Part shown: positions 48,901 through 61,299 of the stretch, in pieces
How the letters are laid out: each line of letters begins with the position of its first letter
Numbering within the stretch: position 1 is the stretch's first letter
Origin: Marthasterias glacialis
Lineage: Eukaryota > Echinodermata > Asteroidea > Forcipulatida > Asteriidae
Assembly (NCBI GenBank): GCA_911728455.2
Contig: OU452239.1
Coordinates: 4,686,384 to 4,750,383, forward strand
DNA length: 64,000 bases
Direction of reading: 5' to 3'
Notes under the pieces: model-generated
Told to the model about the DNA's origin: nothing
Database searches by the model: none
Seen by the model: only the letters and a program-made list of their open reading frames with translations
Translations under genes and position numbers: made by a program

Positions 48901-51900
48901 GAACTAGTAGCTGGAAAACACCCTACTTTGTTGGTACAAAACCACTCTCAGAGAAATCTTAACAGTTTCATTTTTTTGTCTCCAATATGACTGAGAATAG
49001 CTTCTGAATGCCTACGTTTGTTGGTACAAAATCAATCTCAGAGCATTCTGAGCAGTTTTAATTTGTTTGTCTCCAATATCGCTGAGAATGAACAAGTAGC
49101 TTCAAAACACCCCACTTTGTTGGTACAAAGTCAATCTCAGAGCAATCTGAACAGTTTTAATTTTTTCGTCTCGATGTCGCCGAGATTGAACTAGTAGCTA
49201 CAGACCGTCCATGTTTTTTTGTATAAAATCAATTCTTGAGCATTCTGAGCAGTTTTAATTTTTTTGTATGGAATGTCCCTGAAAATGAACAAGTAGCTTT
49301 AAAACACCCCACTTTTTGGGTAAAAAATCAATCTCAGAGCCATCTGAACAGTTTCATTTTTTTCGTCTCCAATGACGCCGAGATTGAACAAGTAGCTTCC
49401 GAATGCGCAAGTTTGTTGGTACAAAGTCAATCTCAGAGTAATCTGAGGATGTTGAATTTTTTCGTCTGTAATGTCCCTGAAAATGGACGAGTAGCTTGAG
49501 AACACCCTACTTTGTTGGTACAAAATCACTCTCAGAGCAATCTGAACAGTTCCTTTTTTTTGTCTCCAATATGACTGAGAATAGCTTCAGAACACCGGAT
49601 TATGTTAGTACAAAATCAATCTTAGAGCATTCTGAGCAGTTTTAATTTTTTTGTATCGAATGTCCCTGAAAAAGAACAAGTGGCTACAGACCGTCCATGT
49701 TTTTTTGTATAAAATCAATTCTTGGGCATTCTGAGCAGGTTTAAATTTGTTGTCTCCAATATCGCTGAGAATGAACAAGTTGCTTCTAAATGCACATGTT
49801 TGTTGGTACAAACTCAATCTCAGGGTAATCTGAGAATGTTGAATTTTTTTCGTCTCCAATGTCCCTGAAAATGGACGAGTAGCTTGAGAACACCCTACTT
49901 TGTTGGTACAAAATCACTCTCAGAGCAATCTGAACAGTTTCATTTTTTTGTCTCCAATATGACTGAGAATAGCTTTAGAACACCGGATTATGTTAGTACA
50001 AAATCAATCTTAGAGCATTCTGAGCAGTTTTAATTTTTTTGTATCGAATGTCCCTGAAAAAGAACAAGTGGCTACAGACCGTCCATGTTTTTTTGTATAA
50101 AATCAATTCTTGGGCATTCTGAGCAGGTTTAAATTTGTTGTCTCCAATATCGCTGAGAATGAACAAGTTGCTTCTAAATGCACATGTTTGTTGGTACAAA
50201 CTCAATCTCAGGGTAATCTGAGAATGTTGATTTTTTTTTCGTCTCCAATGTCCCTGAAAATGGACGAGTAGCTTGAGAACACCCTACTTTGTTGGTACAA
50301 AATCACTCTCAGAGCAATCTGAACAGTTTCATTTTTTTGTCTCCAATATGACTGAGAATAGCTTCAGAACACCGGATTATGTTAGTACAAAATCAATCTT
50401 AGAGCATTCTGAGCAGTTTCAATGTTTTTTTCTCCAATGTCGCCGAGAATGAACAATCAGCTGGAAAACACCCTACTTTGTTGGTACAAAACCACTCTCA
50501 GAGAAATCTGAACAGTTTCATTTTTTTGTCTCCAATATGACTGAGAATAGCTTCTGAATACCTACGTTTGTTGGTAAAAAATGAATCTCAGAGCATTCTG
50601 AACAGTTTTAATTTTTTTTTCTCCAATGTCGCCGACATTTAACTATTAGCCTCAGAACACCGGTTTATGTTAGTACAAAATCAATCTTAGAGCATTCTGA
50701 GCAGTTTTATTTTTTTTTGTCTCCGATGTCGCTGAGAATGGACGAGTAGCTTCACAAACCCGTTTTTATTAGTACAAAATCACTCACGGAGCAATCTGAA
50801 CAGTTTTAATTTGTTCGTCTCGATGTCGCCGAGATTGAACTAGTAGCTACAGACCGTCCATGTTTTTTTGTATAAAATCAATTCTTGGGCATTCTGAGCA
50901 GGTTTAAATTTTTTATCTCCAATATCGCTGAGAATGAACAAGTTGCTTCTAAATGCACATGTTTGTTGGTACAAACTCAATCTCAGGGTAATCTGAGAAC
51001 TTTGAATTTTTTTCGTCTCCAATGTCCCTGAAAATGAACGAGTAGCTTGAGAACAACCGACATTGTTGGTATTAAGTCAATCTCAGAGCAATCTGAACAG
51101 TTTTAATTTTTTCGTCTCGATGTCGCCGAGATTGAACTAGTAGCTACAGACCGTCCATGTTTTTTGTAGAAAAATCAATTCTTGAGCATTCTGAGCAGTT
51201 TTAATGTTTTTTTTCTCCAATATCGCTGAGAATGAACAAGTAGCTTAAAAACACCCTACTTTGTTGGTACAAAATCACTCTCAGAACAATCTGAACAGTT
51301 TCATTTTTTTGTCTCCAATATGACTGAGAATAGCTTCTGAATACCTACGGTTGTTGGTAAAAAATGAATCTCAGAGCATTCTGAGCAGTTTTAATTTTTT
51401 TTTCTCCAATGTCGCCGAGATTGAACTATTAGCCTCAAAACACCGGATTTTGTTAGTACAAAATCAATCTTAGAGCATTCTGAGCAGTTTTAATGTTTTT
51501 GTCTCCAATATCGCTGAGAATGAACTAGTAGCTGGAAAACACCCTACTTTGTTGGTACAAAACCACTCTCAGAGAAATCTTAACAGTTTCATTTTTTTGT
51601 CTCCAATATGACTGAGAATAGCTTCTGAATGCCTACGTTTGTTGGTACAAAATCAATCTCAGAGCATTCTGAGCAGTTTTAATTTGTTTGTCTCCAATAT
51701 CGCTGAGAATGAACAAGTAGCTTCAAAACACCCCACTTTGTTGGTACAAAGTCAATCTCAGAGCAATCTGAACAGTTTTAATTTGTTCGTCTCGATGTCG
51801 CCGAGATTGAACTAGTAGCTACAGACCGTCCATGTTTTTTTGTATAAAATCAATTCTTGAGCATTCTGAGCAGTTTTAATTTTTTTGTATGGAATGTCCC

Positions 51901-52773
51901 TGAAAATGAACAAGTAGCTTTAAAACACCCCACTTTTTGGGTAAAAAATCAATCTCAGAGCCATCTGAACAGTTTCATTTTTTTCGTCTCCAATGACGCC
52001 GAGATTGAACAAGTTGCTTCTAAATGCACATGTTTGTTGGTACAGACTCAATCTCAGGGTAATCTGAGAATGTTGAATTTTTTTCGTCTCCAATGTCCCT
52101 GAAAATGGACGAGTAGCTTGAGAACACCCTACTTTGTTGGTACAAAATCACTCTCAGAGCAATCTGAACAGTTCCTTTTTTTTGTCTCCAATATGACTGA
52201 GAATAGCTTCAGAACACCGCGATTATGTTAGTACAAAATCAATCTTAGAGCATTCTGAGCAGTTTTAATGTTTTTGTCTCCAATATCGCTGAGAATGAAC
52301 AAGTAGCTTGAAAACACCATACTTTGTTGGTACAAAACCACTCTCAGAGAAATCTTAACAGTTTCATTTTTTTGTCTCCAATATGACTGAGAATAGCTTC
52401 TGAATGTCTACGTTTGTTGGTACAAAATGAATCTCAGAGCATTCTTAGCAGTTTTAGTTTTTTTTTCCAATGTCACCGAGAATGAACTATAGCCTCAGAA
52501 CACCGCGATTATGTTAGTACAAAATCAATCTTAGAGCATTCTGAGCAGTTTTAATGTTTTTGTCTCCAATATCGCTGAGAATGAACAAGTAGCTTGAAAA
52601 CACCCCATTTTGTTGGAACAAAATCACTCTGAGAGCAATCTGAACAGTTTCATTTTTTTGTCTCCAATATGACTGAGAATAGCTTCTGAATGCCTACGTT
52701 TGTTGGTACAAAATCAATCTCAGAGCATTCTGAGCAGTTTTAGTTTTTTTCTTCACCAATGTCTCCGAGATTG
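42975..52773 (+). repeat. 9.9-kb tandem duplication, copy B (100 bp shorter)
   Basis: It is a nearly exact copy of 33076-42974. Differences I saw include a T-run length change (35152 region against 45041), CTACTTTG/CTATTTTG (about 45240), TTTGTTTG/TTTGTTGG (38050 and 47949) and GAAGGAG/GAACGAG (41138 and 51037). At its end, one complete monomer (the 100 bp at 42875-42974 in copy A) is missing, fused at a GAACTA word. Confidence 0.88.
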
Positions 52774-55700
52774 AACTATTAGCCTCAGAACACCGGTTTA
52801 TGTTAGTACAAAATCAATCTTAGAGCATTCTGAGCAGTTTTATTTTTTTTTGTCTCCGATGTCGCTGAGAATGGACGAGTAGCTTCACAAACCCGTTTTT
52901 ATTAGTACAAAATCACTCACGGAGCAATCTGAACAGTTTTAATTTGTTCGTCTCGATGTCGCCGAGATTGAACTAGTAGCTACAGACCGTCCATGTTTTT
53001 TTGTATAAAATCAATTCTTGGGCATTCTGAGCAGGTTTAAATTTTTTATCTCCAATATCGCTGAGAATGAACAAGTTGCTTCTAAATGCACATGTTTGTT
53101 GGTACAAACTCAATCTCAGGGTAATCTGAGAACTTTGAATTTTTTTCGTCTCCAATGTCCCTGAAAATGAACGAGTAGCTTGAGAACAACCGACATTGTT
53201 GGTATTAAGTCAATCTCAGAGCAATCTGAACAGTTTTAATTTTTTCGTCTCGATGTCGCCGAGATTGAACTAGTAGCTACAGACCGTCCATGTTTTTTGT
53301 AGAAAAATCAATTCTTGAGCATTCTGAGCAGTTTTAATGTTTTTTTTCTCCAATATCGCTGAGAATGAACAAGTAGCTTAAAAACACCCTACTTTGTTGG
53401 TACAAAATCACTCTCAGAACAATCTGAACAGTTTCATTTTTTTGTCTCCAATATGACTGAGAATAGCTTCTGAATACCTACGTTTGTTGGTAAAAAATGA
53501 ATCTCAGAGCATTCTGAGCAGTTTTAATTTTTTTTTCTCCAATGTCGCCGAGATTGAACTATTAGCCTCAAAACACCGGATTTTGTTAGTACAAAATCAA
53601 TCTTAGAGCATTCTGAGCAGTTTTAATGTTTTTGTCTCCAATATCGCTGAGAATGAACTAGTAGCTGGAAAACACCCTACTTTGTTGGTACAAAACCACT
53701 CTCAGAGAAATCTTAACAGTTTCATTTTTTTGTCTCCAATATGACTGAGAATAGCTTCTGAATGCCTACGTTTGTTGGTACAAAATCAATCTCAGAGCAT
53801 TCTGAGCAGTTTTAATTTGTTTGTCTCCAATATCGCTGAGAATGAACAAGTAGCTTCAAAACACCCCACTTTGTTGGTACAAAGTCAATCTCAGAGCAAT
53901 CTGAACAGTTTTAATTTGTTCGTCTCGATGTCGCCGAGATTGAACTAGTAGCTACAGACCGTCCATGTTTTTTTGTATAAAATCAATTCTTGAGCATTCT
54001 GAGCAGTTTTAATTTTTTTGTATGGAATGTCCCTGAAAATGAACAAGTAGCTTTAAAACACCCCACTTTTTGGGTAAAAAATCAATCTCAGAGCCATCTG
54101 AACAGTTTCATTTTTTTCGTCTCCAATGACGCCGAGATTGAACAAGTAGCTTCCGAATGCGCAAGTTTGTTGGTACAAAGTCAATCTCAGAGTAATCTGA
54201 GGATGTTGAATTTTTTCGTCTGTAATGTCCCTGAAAATGGACGAGTAGCTTGAGAACACCCTACTTTGTTGGTACAAAATCACTCTCAGAGCAATCTGAA
54301 CAGTTCCTTTTTTTTGTCTCCAATATGACTGAGAATAGCTTCAGAACACCGGATTATGTTAGTACAAAATCAATCTTAGAGCATTCTGAGCAGTTTTAAT
54401 TTTTTTGTATCGAATGTCCCTGAAAAAGAACAAGTGGCTACAGACCGTCCATGTTTTTTTGTATAAAATCAATTCTTGGGCATTCTGAGCAGGTTTAAAT
54501 TTGTTGTCTCCAATATCGCTGAGAATGAACAAGTTGCTTCTAAATGCACATGTTTGTTGGTACAAACTCAATCTCAGGGTAATCTGAGAATGTTGAATTT
54601 TTTTCGTCTCCAATGTCCCTGAAAATGGACGAGTAGCTTGAGAACACCCTACTTTGTTGGTACAAAATCACTCTCAGAGCAATCTGAACAGTTTCATTTT
54701 TTTGTCTCCAATATGACTGAGAATAGCTTTAGAACACCGGATTATGTTAGTACAAAATCAATCTTAGAGCATTCTGAGCAGTTTTAATTTTTTTGTATCG
54801 AATGTCCCTGAAAAAGAACAAGTGGCTACAGACCGTCCATGTTTTTTTGTATAAAATCAATTCTTGGGCATTCTGAGCAGGTTTAAATTTGTTGTCTCCA
54901 ATATCGCTGAGAATGAACAAGTTGCTTCTAAATGCACATGTTTGTTGGTACAAACTCAATCTCAGGGTAATCTGAGAATGTTGATTTTTTTTCGTCTCCA
55001 ATGTCCCTGAAAATGGACGAGTAGCTTGAGAACACCCTACTTTGTTGGTACAAAATCACTCTCAGAGCAATCTGAACAGTTTCATTTTTTTGTCTCCAAT
55101 ATGACTGAGAATAGCTTCAGAACACCGGATTATGTTAGTACAAAATCAATCTTAGAGCATTCTGAGCAGTTTCAATGTTTTTTTCTCCAATGTCGCCGAG
55201 AATGAACAATCAGCTGGAAAACACCCTACTTTGTTGGTACAAAACCACTCTCAGAGAAATCTGAACAGTTTCATTTTTTTGTCTCCAATATGACTGAGAA
55301 TAGCTTCTGAATACCTACGTTTGTTGGTAAAAAATGAATCTCAGAGCATTCTGAACAGTTTTAATTTTTTTTTCTCCAATGTCGCCGACATTTAACTATT
55401 AGCCTCAGAACACCGGTTTATGTTAGTACAAAATCAATCTTAGAGCATTCTGAGCAGTTTTATTTTTTTTTGTCTCCGATGTCGCTGAGAATGGACGAGT
55501 AGCTTCACAAACCCGTTTTTATTAGTACAAAATCACTCACGGAGCAATCTGAACAGTTTTAATTTGTTCGTCTCGATGTCGCCGAGATTGAACTAGTAGC
55601 TACAGACCGTCCATGTTTTTTTGTATAAAATCAATTCTTGGGCATTCTGAGCAGGTTTAAATTTTTTATCTCCAATATCGCTGAGAATGAACAAGTTGCT

Positions 55701-56930
55701 TCTAAATGCACATGTTTGTTGGTACAAACTCAATCTCAGGGTAATCTGAGAACTTTGAATTTTTTTCGTCTCCAATGTCCCTGAAAATGAACGAGTAGCT
55801 TGAGAACAACCGACATTGTTGGTATTAAGTCAATCTCAGAGCAATCTGAACAGTTTTAATTTTTTCGTCTCGATGTCGCCGAGATTGAACTAGTAGCTAC
55901 AGACCGTCCATGTTTTTTGTAGAAAAATCAATTCTTGAGCATTCTGAGCAGTTTTAATGTTTTTTTTCTCCAATATCGCTGAGAATGAACAAGTAGCTTA
56001 AAAACACCCTACTTTGTTGGTACAAAATCACTCTCAGAACAATCTGAACAGTTTCATTTTTTTGTCTCCAATATGACTGAGAATAGCTTCTGAATACCTA
56101 CGGTTGTTGGTAAAAAATGAATCTCAGAGCATTCTGAGCAGTTTTAATTTTTTTTTCTCCAATGTCGCCGAGATTGAACTATTAGCCTCAAAACACCGGA
56201 TTTTGTTAGTACAAAATCAATCTTAGAGCATTCTGAGCAGTTTTAATGTTTTTGTCTCCAATATCGCTGAGAATGAACTAGTAGCTGGAAAACACCCTAC
56301 TTTGTTGGTACAAAACCACTCTCAGAGAAATCTTAACAGTTTCATTTTTTTGTCTCCAATATGACTGAGAATAGCTTCTGAATGCCTACGTTTGTTGGTA
56401 CAAAATCAATCTCAGAGCATTCTGAGCAGTTTTAATTTGTTTGTCTCCAATATCGCTGAGAATGAACAAGTAGCTTCAAAACACCCCACTTTGTTGGTAC
56501 AAAGTCAATCTCAGAGCAATCTGAACAGTTTTAATTTGTTCGTCTCGATGTCGCCGAGATTGAACTAGTAGCTACAGACCGTCCATGTTTTTTTGTATAA
56601 AATCAATTCTTGAGCATTCTGAGCAGTTTTAATTTTTTTGTATGGAATGTCCCTGAAAATGAACAAGTAGCTTTAAAACACCCCACTTTTTGGGTAAAAA
56701 ATCAATCTCAGAGCCATCTGAACAGTTTCATTTTTTTCGTCTCCAATGACGCCGAGATTGAACAAGTTGCTTCTAAATGCACATGTTTGTTGGTACAAAC
56801 TCAATCTCAGGGTAATCTGAGAATGTTGAATTTTTTTCGTCTCCAATGTCCCTGAAAATGGACGAGTAGCTTGAGAACACCCTACTTTGTTGGTACAAAA
56901 TCACTCTCAGAGCAATCTGAACAGTTTCAT
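52774..56930 (+). repeat. Third, partial copy of the super-repeat series
   Basis: It starts at AACTATTAGCC, like copies A and B. Landmark positions at 52973, 53990, 54359, 54747, 55593 and 56610 reproduce the spacing at 38320, 39337, 39706, 40094, 40941 and 41958 within 1 bp. Order is lost at about 56930, where plain 388-bp units take over. Confidence 0.82.
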
Positions 56931-58900
56931 TTTTTTGTCTCCAATATGACTGAGAATAGCTTTAGAACACCGGATTATGTTAGTACAAAATCAATCTTAG
57001 AGCATTCTGAGCAGTTTTAATTTTTTTGTATCGAATGTCCCTGAAAAAGAACAAGTGGCTACAGACCGTCCATGTTTTTTTGTATAAAATCAATTCTTGG
57101 GCATTCTGAGCAGGTTTAAATTTTTTGTCTCCAATATCGCTGAGAATGAACAAGTTGCTTCTAAATGCACATGTTTGTTGGTACAAACTCAATCTCAGGG
57201 TAATCTGAGAATGTTGATTTTTTTTCGTCTCCAATGTCCCTGAAAATGGACGAGTAGCTTGAGAACACCCTACTTTGTTGGTACAAAATCACTCTCAGAG
57301 CAATCTGAACAGTTTCATTTTTTTGTCTCCAATATGACTCAGAATAGCTTCAGAACACCGGATTATGTTAGTACAAAATCAATCTTAGAGCATTCTGAGC
57401 AGTTTTAATTTTTTTGTATCGAATGTCCCTGAAAAAGAACAAGTGGCTACAGACCGTCCATGTTTTTTTGTATAAAATCAATTCTTGGGCATTCTGAGCA
57501 GGTTTAAATTTTTTGTCTCCAATATCGCTGAGAATGAACAAGTTGCTTCTAAATGCACATGTTTGTTGGTACAAACTCAATCTCAGGGTAATCTGAGAAT
57601 GTTGAATTTTTTTCGTCTCCAATGTCCCTGAAAATGGACGAGTAGCTTGAGAACACCCTACTTTGTTGGTACAAAATCACTCTCAGAGCAATCTGAACAG
57701 TTTCATTTTTTTGTCTCCAATATGACTGAGAATAGCTTCAGAACACCGGATTATGTTAGTACAAAATCAATCTTAGAGCATTCTGAGCAGTTTTAATTTT
57801 TTTGTATCGAATGTCCCTGAAAAAGAACAAGTGGCTACAGACCGTCCATGTTTTTTTGTATAAAATCAATTCTTGGGCATTCTGAGCAGGTTTAAATTTG
57901 TTGTCTCCAATATCGCTGAGAATGAACAAGTTGCTTCTAAATGCACATGTTTGTTGGTACAAACTCAATCTCAGAGTAATCTGAGAATGTTGAATTTTTT
58001 TCGTCTCCAATGTCCCTGAAAATGGACGAGTAGCTTGAGAACACCCTACTTTGTTGGTACAAAATCACTCTCAGAGCAATCTGAACAGTTTCATTTTTTT
58101 GTCTCCAATATGACTGAGAATAGCTTCAGAACACCGGATTATGTTAGTACAAAATCAATCTTAGAGCATTCTGAGCAGTTTTAATTTTTTTGTATCGAAT
58201 GTCCCTGAAAAAGAACAAGTGGCTACAGACCGTCCATGTTTTTTTGTATAAAATCAATTCTTGGGCATTCTGAGCAGGTTTAAATTTTTTGTCTCCAATA
58301 TCGCTGAGAATGAACAAGTTGCTTCTAAATGCACATGTTTGTTGGTACAAACTCAATCTCAGGGTAATCTGAGAATGTTGATTTTTTTTCGTCTCCAATG
58401 TCCCTGAAAATGGACGAGTAGCTTGAGAACACCCTACTTTGTTGGTACAAAATCACTCTCAGAGCAATCTGAACAGTTTCATTTTTTTGTCTCCAATATG
58501 ACTGAGAATAGCTTCAGAACACCGGATTATGTTAGTACAAAATCAATCTTAGAGCATTCTGAGCAGTTTTAATTTTTTTGTATCGAATGTCCCTGAAAAA
58601 GAACAAGTGGCTACAGACCGTCCATGTTTTTTTGTATAAAATCAATTCTTGGGCATTCTGAGCAGGTTTAAATTTTTTGTCTCCAATATCGCTGAGAATG
58701 AACAAGTTGCTTCTAAATGCACATGTTTGTTGGTACAAACTCAATCTCAGGGTAATCTGAGAATGTTGAATTTTTTTCGTCTCCAATGTCCCTGAAAATG
58801 GACGAGTAGCTTGAGAACACCCTACTTTGTTGGTACAAAATCACTCTCAGAGCAATCTGAACAGTTTCATTTTTTTGTCTCCAATTTGACTGAGAATAGC
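56930..58900 (+). repeat. Five tandem 388-bp units, highly uniform
   Basis: Equivalent points lie at 56980, 57368, 57756, 58144 and 58532, exactly 388 bp apart. The A-B-C-D monomer order is constant. The run ends near 58880, where a D monomer has AATTTGACTG and switches to a GAATACC-type monomer. Confidence 0.92.
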
Positions 58901-61299
58901 TTCTGAATACCTACGTTTGTTGGTAAAAAATGAATCTCAGAGCATTCTGAGCAGTTTTAATTTGTTTTCTCCAATGTCGCCGACATTGAACTATTAGCCT
59001 CAGAACACCGGATTATGTTAGTACAAAATCAATCTTAGAGCATTCTGAGCAGTTTTAATGTTTTTGTCTCCAATTCCGCTGAGAATGAACTAGTAGCTGG
59101 AAAACACCCTACTTTGTTGGTACAAAACCACTCTCAGAGAAATCTTAACAGTTTCATTTTTTTGTCTCCAATATGACTGAGAATAGCTTCTGAATGTCTA
59201 CGTTTGTTGTTACAAAATGAATCTCAGAGCATTCTGAGCAGTTTTAATGTTTTTGTCTCCAATATCGCTGAGAATGAACAAGTAGCTTGAAAACACCCTA
59301 CTTTGTTGGTACAAAATCACTCTGAGAGCAATCTGAACAGTTTCATTTTTTTGTCTCCAATATGACTGAGAATAGCTTCTGAATGCCTACGTTTGTTGGT
59401 ACAAAATCAATCTCAGAGCATTCTGAGCAGTTTTAGTTTTTTTCTTCACCAATGTCTCCGAGATTGAACTAGTAGCTACAGAACACCGGAAGATTATTGG
59501 TACAAATTCAATTTCAGAGTAATCTGAGCAGTTTTACATTTATCGTCACCAATATCGCTGAGAATGAACTATTAGCCTCAGAACACCGGTTTATGTTAGT
59601 ACAAAATCAATCTTAGAGCATTCTGAGCAGTTTTATTTTTTTTTGTTTCCGATGTCGCTGAGAATGGACGAGTAGCTTCAGAAACCCGTTTTTATTAGTC
59701 CAAAATCACTCACAGAGCAATCTGAACAGTTTTAATTTTTATCGTCTCGATGTCGCCGAGATTGAACTCGTAGCTACATAGCGTTCATTTTTTGTATAAA
59801 ATCAATTCTTGAGCATTCTGAGCAGTTTTATTTTTTTTGTATCGAATGTCCCTGAAAATGAACAAGTAGCTTCAAAACACCCCACTTTTTTGGTAAAAAA
59901 ATCAATCTCAGAGCCATCTGAACAGTTTCATTTTTTTCGTCTCCACTGACGCCGAGATTGAACAAGTAGCTTCCGAATGCGCAAGTTTGTTGGTACAAAG
60001 TCAATCTCAGAGTAATCTGAGGATGTTGAATTTTTTCGTCTCTAATGTCCCTGAAAATGGACGAGTAGCTTGAGAACACCCTACTTTGTTGGTACAAAAT
60101 CACTCTCAGAGCAATCTGAACAGTTTCATTTTTTTGTCTCCAATATGACTGAGAATAGCTTCAGAACACCGGATTATGTTAGTACAAAATCAATCTTAGA
60201 GCATTCTGAGCAGTTTTAATTTTTTTGTATCGAATGTCCCTGAAAAAGAACAAGTGGCTACAGACCGTCCATGTTTTTTTGTATAAAATCAATTCTTGGG
60301 CATTCTGAGCAGGTTTAAATTTTTTGTCTCCAATATCGCTGAGAATGAACAAGTTGCTTCTAAAAGCACATGTTTGTTGGTACAAACTCAATCTCAGGGT
60401 AATCTGAGAATTTTGAATTTTTTTCGTCTCCAATGTCCCTGAAAATGAACGAGTAGCTTGAGAACAACCGACTTTGTTGGTATTAAGTCAATCTCAGAGC
60501 AATCTGAACAGTTTTAATTTTTTCGTCTCGATGTCGCTGAGATTGAACTAGTAGCTACAGACCGTCCATGTTTTTGTAGAAAAATCAATTCTTGAGCATT
60601 CTGAGCAGTTTTAATGTTTTTTTTCTCCAATATCGCTGAGAATGAACAAGTAGCTTAAAAACACCCTACTTTGTTGGTACAAAATCCTTCTCAGAGCAAT
60701 CTGAACAGTTTCATTTTTTTGTCTCCAATATGACTGAGAATAGCTTCTGAATGCCTACGTTTGTTGGTACAAAATCAATCTCAGAGCATTTTGAGCAGTT
60801 TTAGTTTTTTTCTTCACCAATGTCTCCGAGATTGAACTAGTAGCTACAGAACACCGGAAGATTATTGGTACAAATTCAATTTCAGAGTAATCTGAGCAGT
60901 TTTAATTTTTTCGTCACCAATATCGCTGAGAATGAACTATTAGCCTCAGAACACCGGATTATGTTAGTACAAAATCAATCTTAGAGCATTCTGAGCAGTT
61001 TTATTTTTTTTTGTCTCCGATGTTGCTGAGAATGGACGAGTAGCTTCAGAAACCCGTTTTTATTAGTCCAAAATCATTCACAGAGCAATCTGAACAGTTT
61101 CAATTTTTTCGTCTCGATGTCGCCGAGATTGAACTAGTAGCTACAGACCGTCCATGTTTTTTTTGTATAAATCAATTCTTGAGCATTCTGAGCAGTTTTA
61201 ACATTTTTGTCTCCAATGTCGCTGAGAATGGACGAGTAGCTTCAGAAACCCGTTTTTATTAGTACAAAATCACTCTCAGAGCAATCTGAACAGTTTTAA

